A DNA stretch of 64,000 bases from Pegoplata infirma (taxonomy: Eukaryota > Arthropoda > Insecta > Diptera > Anthomyiidae). Location of the stretch: the NCBI GenBank assembly GCA_963921195.1, contig OY992540.1, positions 132,742,671 to 132,806,670 of the forward strand, written 5' to 3'. The notes beneath the pieces are model-generated. The model ran no database searches. It was given only the letters and a program-made list of their open reading frames with translations, and was not told the origin of the DNA. Of this stretch, positions 10,901 through 19,419 are shown piece by piece. A program made the position numbers and the translations under genes. The number at the start of each line of letters is the position of its first letter. The stretch's first letter is position 1.

Positions 10901-11154
10901 TGAATTTCCTTTTTGAAACCATACAAGCAGCCCCCACTGGCACGACCAGCTTTATGACTTTTTTTTGCTTCGATCCAATATAAACAGTAATTTTGAAAGT
11001 ATGATGCAAAGTGTACTTGTTTGTCTGCTATGACATGTGTCTCAAAAAGGAAGAAAATTTCAAATTTATTAATATATTTTACAAAATTTCCAAAGATAAG
11101 CGAACTGGATAAATTAGCTACATTATATGATACTAAATGACAAATGTTGGGTTG
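7912..11154 (-). CDS. Non-LTR retrotransposon ORF2: endonuclease and reverse transcriptase
   Basis: ORF2 protein of a LINE, which nicks the target and reverse-transcribes the element RNA. The frame is open from the codon after the ORF1 stop (11154) to 7912, 1,080 codons. The apurinic-type endonuclease begins at once: LVSYNVANL, then FFLFETHV and GRASGGC. These lie in the first 76 codons, upstream of any ATG, so a start at 10926 (TTG) or the later ATG would remove catalytic parts. Counting from 10926, GDLNAR is at 69-74, SVIDY near 143-147 and YSDH near 168-171. RT motifs follow: NKSPGNDGIS, KKGDPNCATNYRGLSL, AGFRKNYSTVDN, FFVDFSCAFD (about 524-533), GVKQGCILSPILF and LLYADDIVIL (YADD 622-625). 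A CxxC...H...C finger-like motif lies near the C terminus. There is no RNase H. Clade within the CR1/Jockey/L2-type elements is uncertain. No stop or frameshift is seen, suggesting recent activity. Confidence 0.88.
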   Translation of the reverse strand, partial: QPNICHLVSYNVANLSSSLIFGNFVKYINKFEIFFLFETHVIADKQVHFASYFQNYCLYWIEAKKSHKAGRASGGCLYGFKKEIQKMYNLKFSTHFNNVLLSAKIDGNLFYFIPRYLNCTNWKADMESFEIFLEELSPTNFCILGDLNARIGEEQILDPMFLKDLPNIYGTRCSKDKTLSPKGKQLMSLVTNLGGIILNGRTAGDAQGEYSFCGGAGSSVIDYCICSHSLLKYVEDFTISYKPYSDHMPLELNISCPVSENNKILSNSDHQRLRWNENSVTKYCENLNKLASTYNSVNVHNSSVDDIVLSIKNKIKEANVPTKNKYGFEPKQKWFNWRCARFRKNMLKALKDYRKRHTNVNKLKYNSARSKYLNICRNRKLEFYNENLDQLNLVSCSKAWWKISNDMKSRKQITRGNLTADDFRIHFRNILQNTNKINEIHWCMPYYIDAFLDSPIEIFELSSVLRSLKLNKSPGNDGISYEFYKFAPACFVTEILSVLNYIFLHEDIPTSFKTAILIPLLKKGDPNCATNYRGLSLIDTLCKIFNSIILNRITNWIEKYSILNEYQAGFRKNYSTVDNIFNLTNIVHLNQINSKNTFAFFVDFSCAFDMIPRNLLFYKLSTMGLSSKIVRILQLMYENTSSQVLYGNTFSESFNVNVGVKQGCILSPILFALYLNDLADFLPGGVNVADIAVKILLYADDIVILADSPSVLQTMIDALHSYCLMWCLKVNLEKSKIVVFRSGARISNNLKWNFGENNIEIVNNYRYLGMDINFNLSFAKYLGNKLTTSKMAIASTWSKYINHPKISNNNKLKIFNAASRSIMFYGAQIWGFKKYDEVEKLFRYFIKKMLLLPYNTPNYMLYLETGLNSLYIDTLKLHFSYINRVLRLPEHRLPRMLAEKIISMKTFWAEEWVNICEKIQYVPENANKPLCEYWKPILELLKTTEREDLISNARGSQFHDLYPQLTYSTNPIFTSEFSSRATSLIIRVRGGLLDLNSRAFKRSSVGLCTLCNLDESENTFHFLGVCPIFNEFRVKYFSKTFLDMNEVINILNGNDNDYYSLYKYLEICLKYRKLILNEFN

Positions 11155-11157
11155 CTA
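11155..11157 (-). promoter_or_regulatory. Candidate leaky TAG between ORF1 and ORF2
   Basis: The minus strand reads CAA-TAG-CAA-CCC. ORF1 and ORF2 are in the same frame with only this stop between them. The first ATG of ORF2 is more than 80 codons further on, past essential endonuclease residues. CAA-TAG-CAA is the core of the tobamovirus-type readthrough context (stop followed by CARYYA; here CAACCC fits five of six positions). Readthrough is inferred, not shown. Confidence 0.5.
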
Positions 11158-11952
11158 TTGGGAGGATATGCTGTATGTACTTATAGGATTAGCTTGAGTT
11201 ACAATTCCAGTTTTAACAATTACCTCCAAGGGGCAATTACTTTTAGATAAAAGTGATTTAAGATATTCAGCATCATCATTTGAGTAAGCAACAACTTTTC
11301 CGACAGACCAGGTATATTTTTTATCGTTGATAAAAGACGCGAATTCACCAAGCTTTACTTTAAGATTTTCATTAAGACTCGAAATAGCTTTGTTCATTTG
11401 TCTTAAATTATAACGTACATTTTGTTCCTCCTTAGTATAATCTTTCTGTATATAAATAGAATTTCCTTTTAGGTTACCTTTAGCAGAAAAAACGTTAATA
11501 GTTTGCATGTAAGTTTCTAAAGTAAACAAATATGTATTTTTTCTTGGCATTGAACGCGCTGTTACTATATTAACATTGACAAAAAGTACTTCAGAACATA
11601 ATTTTTGGAAATCAGTTTTGGCTGCAGATACACTTTTACTTGTTAAACCACTAACAACAATATTATTAGAGCGGGTTCTACGATCAATTTGTTCAAGTCG
11701 ACTAGTAAGATCATTTATTTCCTTTCTAAATTTATTGTTTTCTTCTCTAAGCTCTTCAATTTCAGACTTAATTGATAAGAGATCATCTTTTCTAGCAACA
11801 TCCTTTAATTTTACATCCAATAAATCACAAAGTTTATCCCAGGAAAATACATCAGGGGAAGTTGTTCGATTATCCATAATGCGTTTTGTTTGTTGTTTCT
11901 TACTATTATTATTTAAAAGATATTCAGGTGATGCCACTCGTTTGTTATTCAT
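11155..11952 (-). CDS. Non-LTR retrotransposon ORF1: coiled-coil RNA-binding protein
   Basis: 265 residues from ATG at 11952 to TAG at 11155-11157. Residues about 45-95 form a predicted coiled coil (SIKSEIEELREENNKFRKEI), followed by RRTRSNNIVVSGL. That is the usual entry to the RRM-like domain of L1-type ORF1 proteins (about 95-200), with basic patches and a C-terminal segment after it. Such proteins trimerise and coat the element RNA. The stop lies in frame with ORF2 in the context CAA-TAG-CAA. ORF 11576-12043 on the other strand is a shadow. Confidence 0.82.
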   Translation of the reverse strand: MNNKRVASPEYLLNNNSKKQQTKRIMDNRTTSPDVFSWDKLCDLLDVKLKDVARKDDLLSIKSEIEELREENNKFRKEINDLTSRLEQIDRRTRSNNIVVSGLTSKSVSAAKTDFQKLCSEVLFVNVNIVTARSMPRKNTYLFTLETYMQTINVFSAKGNLKGNSIYIQKDYTKEEQNVRYNLRQMNKAISSLNENLKVKLGEFASFINDKKYTWSVGKVVAYSNDDAEYLKSLLSKSNCPLEVIVKTGIVTQANPISTYSISSQ

Positions 11953-12130
11953 TAAACATAAAATGATACGGAAAACAGCTTTGATTTTGATTATATTTGC
12001 TATCAGTGAAAATAAATATGCTACTATAGTTGTAGTTTTTTAGACCCTGTTGACTATTATAGTTTTGTGCTATTTTAGTTGCAGTTTTTTAAATACTGGT
12101 GACTATTTTATTTAAAAAAATTTAAAGCAT
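11953..12130 (-). repeat. 5' region of the LINE with two related ~48-bp repeats
   Basis: 12017-12065 (GCTACTATAGTTGTAGTTTTTTAGAC...GACTATTATAG) and 12068-12113 (GCTATTTTAGTTGCAGTTTTTTAAAT...GACTATTTTA) are related tandem units just upstream of the ORF1 start. Tandem 5'-UTR units are common promoter architecture in LINEs, but no initiator could be recognised and the 5' end of the element is not defined. Confidence 0.4.
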
Positions 12131-12640
12131 ACTATTAGGCATTCAAAAAAATATTTATAGTAATTCTGGTATGCTAGTGTTAAATGGATCAGCTGTTATT
12201 TACACAAAAAGGCGCAAGTTACAACAATAAATATTGACGAATGTTGTATCCAAATCCAATTGAAGGTAGAAATAAAAACATCAATTATGTTGAATACTGA
12301 CTTTGTTGTTACTGCACTCCAACAGGCTGGTATCCAGAACTGACCGATGATTATTTTTTCACTAGATTTAACAATTTAACTTGAACAGTTGATAAATTAA
12401 CTTGAAAATAAACAAAATTTTTTGCACAGCTAAAATTTTTTACGTTTTGACAGTTGAGAAGTAGAGTTGTAAAAATATAAAAAATAATAGTTATATACAA
12501 TTAAAAGAGTCAGATGAACGGACAGACAGACATTTTATAACATGACAATATACTTAAGAGTTAAACAATCATGATACACAAAACAGGAAAATACAAACTG
12601 GTTTTTTAAAAGAATCTAAACATTATACTACATAAATTAT
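12131..12640. other. Unassigned spacer
   Basis: No gene, terminal repeat or tandem array could be supported. It includes a short GGACAGACAGACATTTTATAAC piece near 12519 reminiscent of the INE-1-like microsatellite zone, without flanking INE-1 sequence. Confidence 0.4.
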
Positions 12641-12724
12641 TATTAGGATGGCAGATATTTTGAGCGGACCGGAGTATTTGTGCCTTCACTGTTTTTTTTA
12701 TCGGTAAAATGTGTTCTTTCAGCC

Positions 12725-13023
12725 AGTTATCTTAGGGCCCTTGTTTGGGCGCTATTGAAAATTAAAATACAATTGCTGATAAGTTGTGGGAAGGCTTTGG
12801 TTGCTATGTCGCTAATATAATAGCACACTTTAAAGTTTCTTTTTTAGTTACAATCGTACTTTTAGCCAGTATTAGTAGTGTCCCTGTTAGGGCGCCTTGG
12901 AAAATTTATTGAACGATTGCGGATAAGCTGTTTAAACGTTTTGTTTCCAACTTCTCCTTATTGGTGGTAGTTTCTGTATTTCCAGTTTGCAATTTGGAAT
13001 CTGGCCCCTACTTGGGCGCCATT
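12725..13023 (-). repeat. Three tandem primer-binding-site-like segments
   Basis: On the minus strand TGGCGCCCAAGTAGGGGCC (about 13003-13021), AAGGCGCCCTAACAGGGACA (about 12880-12900) and TAGCGCCCAAACAAGGGCCC (about 12735-12755) recur every 120-145 bp. Each is followed by a similar block (AATACTGGCTAAAAG / ATAACTGGCTGAAAG). TGGCGCCCAAC-type sequence is the lysine-tRNA primer binding site of many LTR retroelements. The third-most upstream copy directly abuts the LTR-like segment at 13024. Confidence 0.5.
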
Positions 13024-13440
13024 TGTTGCCAGAAATGTCTACAATTCTTAGAAATTTTTTAGTTTTTATTCGAATATATCCGCCTCCCTAATACTCTTTT
13101 ATAGTCGCTCCAACAATAAACAAATACAAACATTTAAATACACAATAAATGTTATGATAACAGCTGCATAAATTTAACTTTTACAAGTAAAAAACAATAA
13201 TGACAATTTTTGGACAACAACTAAAAAAAAAAATATGTAAAATAATATAAATAAATTCATATGTAAACATAAATATAAAGTCACTAAATAAAATAATTTC
13301 TTGGGAATTGTGTTAAGAATATTAGAGGAAGATGAAAATATTTTGATGTAAAATTTATATTTTTTTTTGGAAATTTATAAAATTATTGAAATTATTAAGA
13401 TTTTACGTTAAGTAATTATAAACACCGAGAAAATCAAACA
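13024..13440 (-). mobile_element. Candidate LTR of a retroelement (solo or 5' remnant)
   Basis: Read on the minus strand the segment starts TGTTTGATTTTC (13440) and ends GGCAACA (13024). It contains TATAAAAG (13096-13103) and an AATAAA signal (13065-13070), and is followed after two bases by TGGCGCCC. TG...CA ends, TATA box, polyadenylation signal and adjacent primer site fit an LTR. No gag or pol sequence and no second LTR are present, so this is a fragment. Confidence 0.45.
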
Positions 13441-13483
13441 TGTGGGGAAGAGAACTGGTCCTTTGACCAGTTCTAAAATTGTA

Positions 13484-14086
13484 CACTCAAAAAAAAAAAC
13501 TGTAAAGTTAACAAAAAATTTAGTTAAATTTAACTAAAAAAGCACCTGATTTTGGGCCTACTAAATTTTTAGTTAATTTAACTAAAAATATTTAGTTAAC
13601 TTTTCGTAGAATGAATGTAGCAAAAAAAACCGTATCTTTAACTAAAAATTTAGCTGAAATTTCGTAACGTTTTTATGTATAAATATTAACAAAAAAATTA
13701 GTTGAATTCAGCTAAACCTTTTGTTACTTTTCGTAAACTAAAATTTAGAAAATATTTTGTAAAAAATTAAAAGATTATTTTTTATATTTTTTCATCAGCT
13801 TAAGTAGAACTTATGAGATTTGCATAGGAGGCTTCTCAAGAAATTCCACTTAACAAATTTGTAACGAAAAATCAGCAAATTAATTAGTAAAAATTCGTAA
13901 ACTCAGTTTTGAAGTCAACAAAAAAAATTAATTCAAAATTTGTTAAAAACTAGTATTTTCGTAAATTGAACTTAACTAAAAAAAGTAGTTAAAACGCTGA
14001 TTTTAACTTAAAATTTGCTAAAAAGCCAGTAAACTCGAGTTAACAAAAAAAAATTTGTTAACTTTACAGTTTTATTTTTTTGAGTG
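13484..14086. mobile_element. Foldback MITE family A, CACTCAAAA termini, TA duplication
   Basis: It starts CACTCAAAAAA followed by ACTGTAAAGTTAACAAA and ends with the inverse (GTTAACTTTACAGTTTT...TTTTTTGAGTG), flanked by TA on both sides (13482-13483, 14087-14088). The two halves are largely inverted copies, rich in AACTAAAAATTTAGTTAA, meeting near 13785. TA duplication suggests mobilisation by a Tc1/mariner-type transposase. Copies are at 19639-20232 and 36062-36644. Confidence 0.8.
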
Positions 14087-14132
14087 TATAAAGTGGCAAT
14101 GATCTGTTCCATACCGGAACTTTTTCTTATTG

Positions 14133-14811
14133 CACTCAAAAAAACCTTGTAAAATTAAAAAAAAAATTTTTAACTTTTTTTTTGCTACCTCCTATTTGAC
14201 ATGAATTCCTTGTTATTTTACAAGCTTTTTACCAATAATTTGTAATTTTACAATCTTTTTACAAAAAAAAAAAATTTTTTTTTGACGTGATAAAACTTAC
14301 AAGGAGGTTTCGTGATTTTACTATAAATATTTCTTGCTACCTTCTATATCACGAGAATTCCTAGTAAAAATTACTACTTTTTTTGTAATTTTACAAGATT
14401 TTTACCAATTAAATTGTAAATTTACAACCTTTTTGGCGAAGTAAAATTTACAAGAAATTCTCGTAAACTTACTAGATCTTTTTTGTAAAAAATCTTAAAA
14501 ATTTGCTACCTCCTATTTTACGGGAATTCCTAGTAATTTTACAAGCTTTTAACCAATAATTTTGTAATTTTACAAACTTTTTACCAATAATATTGTAAAT
14601 TAACAGTTATTTTGCGCTATTAAATTTATAAGGAATTCTCGTGAATTTACTAGTTTTTTTTTTGTAAAATTATCTTGGAAAAATTGTAAAATTACAAAAA
14701 AAAAAAATGTAAATTTCGATTTGTTAAAAAACAAGGAAAACTGTCAAATATTGGTAAAATGGGATTACGAGACTTTTCTAGTAATTTGACAAGGTTTTTT
14801 TTTTTTGAGTG
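14133..14811. mobile_element. Foldback MITE family B
   Basis: It starts CACTCAAAAAAACCTTGTAAAATT and ends AAGGTTTTTTTTTTTTGAGTG. The body repeats TTGTAAAATTACTAGGAATT and GAGGTAGCAAAA in inverted halves. The flank is TG on both sides. The right half (14512-14811) is an almost perfect inverted copy of 15126-15430 across a 314-bp spacer. Confidence 0.75.
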
Positions 14812-14908
14812 TGATAACTTGTGACATGTCATAGAAGTTCTTTTGACATGTCATAGAAGTCCCAAAAAACGTGTCACAGATTTCACTTTAAGAAACATGT
14901 CACCACGG

Positions 14909-15069
14909 CATGGACGTATACAGGGAGTGGGCACAGGGGGCACGTGCCCCCCCCTTTTCAATTACTTTTCAAGTACTTCTGGTTAATACTAAATATAAAT
15001 GGGCGATGATAAACAATTTTGGGAGTTGTGCCCCCCCCCCCCCTTTTCAAATTTCTGGATACATCGATG
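14909..15069. mobile_element. 161-bp hAT-like MITE
   Basis: The ends CATGGACGTATACAG and CTGGATACATCGATG are imperfect inverted repeats. The flanks are a perfect 8-bp duplication CACCACGG (14901-14908, 15070-15077). The body is two opposed G- and C-runs (GGGGGCACGTGCCCCCCCC and a C14 tract at about 15030). It sits in the spacer between two inverted family B elements. Confidence 0.75.
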
Positions 15070-15592
15070 CACCACGGGATCAGTTCATTGTGGGACCAGT
15101 TTAGGGACCAGTCCTATTTTAACTACACACAAAAAAAACTTTGTTAAATTACTAGGAAAAGTCTCGTAATCCCATTTTACCAATATTTAACAGTTTTCCT
15201 TGTTTTTTAACAAATCGAAATTTACATTTTTTTTTTTTGTAATTTTACAATTTTTCCAAGATAATTTTACAAAAAAAAAAACTAGTAAATTCACGAGAAT
15301 TCCTTATAAATTTAATAGCGCAAAATAACTGTTAATTTACAATATTATTGGTAAAAAGTTTGTAAAATTACAAAATTATTGGTTAAAAGCTTGTAAAATT
15401 ACTAGGAATTCCCGTAAAATAGGAGGTAGCAAAAAATCTAGTAAAATTACGATACCTCTTTGTAAATTTTATCGTATCAAAAAATTTGTAAATTCATAAT
15501 TTTATTGCTAAAAACCTTGTAAAGTTACAAAATTATTGCTAAAAACCTTGTAAAATTACTAGGAATTTTGTCAAATAGGAGGTAGCAAACAA

Positions 15593-18500
15593 ACCAAGTA
15601 GAAAAGTTAAATACGACTTTGCCGAATCTATGAATACCCTCCACAATGTATTTTTTTAAAGGGTAGTACATTTTTTAACGTGAAAAAATTAACAATTTTG
15701 ATTAGAAATATTTTATTTTGAGTAAAAAACTCTTTTTTTTTGTCATTTTTAAAAAAAAAAAGAAAAATTAATATTTTTTTTTTTGAGTGTAAAATTTTTT
15801 TCAAGTGTAATGTTTTTTTTACTGTAAAAATATTTCTGAGTGAATGCACGTACGTATGTACACAAAATATTGTAATTTTTGTAAAAAAAAAAACTAAATT
15901 TTTTTTTGTGTACATTTTTTTTTTGAGTGTAAAATTTTTTTTTGAGTGTAAAATTTTTTTTGAGTGTAAAATTTTTTTCGATTGTGGTTTTTAAGTTACC
16001 AATGCTTTTTAAACTAAACAAGTTTAAAAAGCATTGCTTAAAATTTAAACAAGTTTGAAAAGCATTGTTTAGTTACCACCAATGCTTTTAAAACTTGTTA
16101 AAACACGTGGCATTTTAGATGAAACTAATTTGAAATTCAGGGTTTTGCTTATAACTTTTGAACCACTGGACCGATTGAGCTGAAATTTAAAGCCAAACAG
16201 ACCCGGGGAACGGTAAAGATACATGCCAAGCTTCAGTAGTCTCATTAATGTCTTTCGAAAGTTATCGTGTTTTTTATCTCGTAAATTCGCGAAACACCCT
16301 TGCCGAAATTTACTCGTTTGCTCATAACTTTTGAACCACTGGACCGATTCGGCTGGATTGCAATACCAACCTGACCAGGTAAATGACAAACATATATGCC
16401 AAACTTCAGTAGCCTCTGTAAAGTCTTTCAAAAGTTAGCGTGTTTTCTACGGACGGACTGTCTGTCTGTCTGTCCGTCCGTAGAAAACCCGCTAACTTTT
16501 GAAAGACTTTACAGAGGCTACTGAAGTTTGGCATATATGTTTGTCATTTACCGTCATATCGACTTAAAATCGATCGAGGATCATAAATATATATACTTTA
16601 TGGGGTCCTAGACCAATATTTCGAGGTGTTACAAACGGAATGACAAACTTATATATACACTCTATCACTAGCAGTGGCGGGTACAGCTTTTGGGTTTGGG
16701 GGGGGAAATTTTTTTTTTTAATTCGAAAAAAAATCATAAATTCTCTTTTGTTGACGAGCAAAAAATAGGGATACTTTTTTTTACAAAAAAAAAGTGATGG
16801 GAAAGCTATAAATTGCTAGAAATAGAATTGTAGTGTTGGAAACTGTCAAAATTTATTCTGTAGAAACTATAAATATTCACATATATATAAAAAACAGTTT
16901 TCATTAACAAGACCAACCGACATTTAAAATCTTACTGATGATGACACTAACTGGGGTGTTTGAAACCGGTATGGGAAATACCAGAAATGTCTATAATTTT
17001 TAGAAATTCAATTTTTCTTCTGCATTTTTTCAACTTGAAACCTTATAAAATCATTAAATTTATTAGTTTTTATTCGGCAAAAAGGTTTGTTTTTCATGAT
17101 CATATTTCGTTTGGATAATTTTTTTTTAATTTGTTTTAAAAGAAAATTGTATATTTTTCGTATACATAAGAAGAGAATTTTTTAATAGAAGAAATTCTCC
17201 CTATATAGAAAACATCAGATGTTGAGACATTTTTCGTGAAAAAATTATTTTTTATAGGGAAAATGTCTCAGAATATAAGACTAAATGTCTCAAAATCTGA
17301 GACTATTTTCGTATAGAAAAATTTTCGGATTTTTAAAAGAAAATTGTATGTTTTTTGTATACATAAGAAGAGTCTAAATCTGAGAATTTAATAGATGACA
17401 TTATTTCTACATAGAAAATATCAGATTTTGAGACATTTTTCGTGAAAATTTTTTTAATAGGGAACATGTCTCAGAATATATGACTTCTTCTTAACGAAAA
17501 ATGTCTCAGAATCTGAGACTTTTTTCGTATAGAAAAATTTTCAGATTCTAGGAATTTTTTTCCACAAAAAAAGTCTCAGATTCTGAGACATTTAACTGAG
17601 ATCTTATTCCAAAAGAATAAGGCTCAGATTCCCACACATTTTTCCTAAAGAAAAAGTCTCAGATTCTGAGAGCTTTTTCTTATATAGAAAAAGTTTAAAA
17701 TTCTGGCACTTTTCTCTAAAGAAGAAGTGACAGATTCTGAGGTCTTATTCTGATTCTGAAATCTTTTCCGATTCTAAGATACTTTTCCTATAGAAAAAGT
17801 CCTAGATTCGGAAATGTTTTTCCTATACAAAACGTCACAGACTTTTAGACATTTTTCCTATAGAAAGGTTTAAGATTCTTAGACCTGTTTCCTATAGAAA
17901 AAGTCTGAGATTCTGAGACATTTTTCTGAGACTCTGAGACCTTATTTCTTTAAAAAAAGTCTTAGATTCTAAGAACTTCCCGTTGAAAAATCTCAGATTC
18001 TGCGACCTTCTACCAATTCAGTTAGTTTAAACTTCTGAGACAATTTTTTAACAATAAAAAGTCTCAGAATTTGAGACCTTTTTCTTCTTAAAAAAGACTC
18101 TGATTCTGAGACCCTTTTCCTTAAAATAAATCTCAAATTCAGAAATTCTGAGACTTTTTTCCCAAAAGAAAAATTCTTCTGCGACCTTTTTCCTATAAAT
18201 AAGTTTTGAGAACTTTTTCACATAAAAAAGTCTCAGATTCTGAGAATTTTTTCTTTAGAAAAAATGTATTCTTTAGAAAAAAAAAATTTTAAAATAGTTT
18301 TACAAATGTAAGTTCGACTATCAACATTTTTAAGATTTTAAGATATTTTTTTATTGCTATGTAGAAGACAAACACTTTTCTAAACAAAAAAGCATATTCT
18401 AAGTAATTTGTTTATGCCAAAATTCATAATAAGATTGACAAGATATTTTTCACTGAAAATTTTCAGATTGATTCACTTTTTCCCTTTTAAAATTTTCAGA

Positions 18501-18712
18501 TTTTTTTCTATGAAAAATTTTTGGACTTAAAATTTTTTTTAGATAATTTCCTTCTTTCTTTTTTTCTTCTTTTCCTATTCCTTTTCTTTCTTTTTTCTTT
18601 TTTTCTTTTTTTTCCTTTTTTTTTTCTTTTCGAAATTTGGTCTGGGGGGGGAAATTTCCCCTTTTTCCCCCCCCTTGTACCCGCGCATGATCACTAGAGT
18701 GGAGGGTATAAA
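15593..18712 (-). mobile_element. INE-1-like element, middle layer of the nest
   Basis: It begins CAAGTAGAAAAGTTAAATACGAC, shows ATACCCTCCACAATG, then repeated TTTTTTTGAGTGTAAAATT (15780-15980) and GAACCACTGGACCGATT (twice). It ends CACTAGAGTGGAGGGTATAAAA. Within it 16379-16446 is inverted at 16487-16553 around a GACGGAC/GTCCGTCC core. It is broken by a hAT-like element at 16672. Confidence 0.72.
16672..18689. mobile_element. hAT-like element, inner layer, with CTCAGATTCTGAG minisatellite
   Basis: It starts CAGTGGCGGGTACAGC, ends TTGTACCCGCGCATG, and has a perfect 8-bp duplication ATCACTAG (16664-16671, 18690-18697) in the INE-1-like end hairpin. Next to the ends are G8 and C9 runs. 17160-18280 repeats AAAAAGTCTCAGATTCTGAGAC and TTTTTCCTATAGAAAAAG units, both palindromic. 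No transposase frame survives. A related copy ends at 61568. 16900-17000 holds a GGTTTCAAACACCCC-type dispersed motif shared with 2985-3060. Confidence 0.82.
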
Positions 18713-18824
18713 AAAGTTACAAGTTTTTCTTGTAATTTCACAAGGTTGTTTTTTTTTTGAGTGCAGTCACAGGATAGACAATTTTAGATTAATACTCTCA
18801 GGGAGTTAAGACAAGTAAAAAGTA

Positions 18825-19357
18825 CACTCGAAAAAACCCCTTGTCAAATTACAAGAAAATGTTTCGTAATCCAATTTTACTAATATTTGACAGTTTTCCT
18901 TGTTTTTAGACATATAATTTTCGATCGAAATTTAATTTTTTTTTGTAATTTTACAGTTTTTCTTGTAGTTTTACAAATTTCCAAGGTTTTTTTACAAAAA
19001 AAAAATCTAGTAAATTCACGAGATTACCTTGAACGTTTTATTGCGCCAAAAATTTTGTAAATTTACAATTTTCTTGCTAAAAATCCTGTAAAATTACAAA
19101 AAAGCTCGTAATTTTTACTAGGAATTCTCGTAAAATAGCAGATAGCAAAAAATTTTGTAAAAACACGAAACCTCCTTGTAAGTTTTATCGCGTCAAAAAA
19201 TTTGTAAATTTGCAATTTTATTGGTAAAAAGCTTGTAAAATTACAAAATTATTAGTAAAAAGCTTGTAAAATTACAAGGACATGTTGTCCAATAGTAGCA
19301 AAAAAAAAAAAAGTTACACACTTTTCCTTAAATTTTACAAGGTTTTTTATTTGAGTG
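18825..19357. mobile_element. Foldback MITE family B
   Basis: It starts CACTCGAAAAAACCCCTTG, ends ACAAGGTTTTTTATTTGAGTG, with TA at 18823-18824 and 19358-19359. The body has GTAAATTTACAATTTT and TAAAATTACTAGGAATTCTCG blocks in inverted order. Confidence 0.8.
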
Positions 19358-19419
19358 TACATTGAAAAAAAATACTTCTGATGTGATATAGTATAGGTTG
19401 TTGGTTTGGTTGAGTAAAT

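Larger units (their letters stand above)
15126..18763. mobile_element. Foldback MITE family B, outer layer of a three-level nest
   Basis: The left part 15126-15592 (CACACAAAAAAAACTTTG, then TAAAATTACTAGGAATT and TAGGAGGTAGCAAA) continues at 18713 with GTTACAAGTTTTTCTTG and ends TTTTTTTGAGTG at 18763. Intact relatives read GGTAGCAAAAAAGAGTTACAA at this place (24162-24180), so the interval 15593-18712 is an insertion. Confidence 0.7.

Noticed and set aside
10611..12043. Plus-strand ORFs antisense to the LINE ORF1 and ORF2
   Set aside because: Shadows of the coding strand; no recognisable motif.
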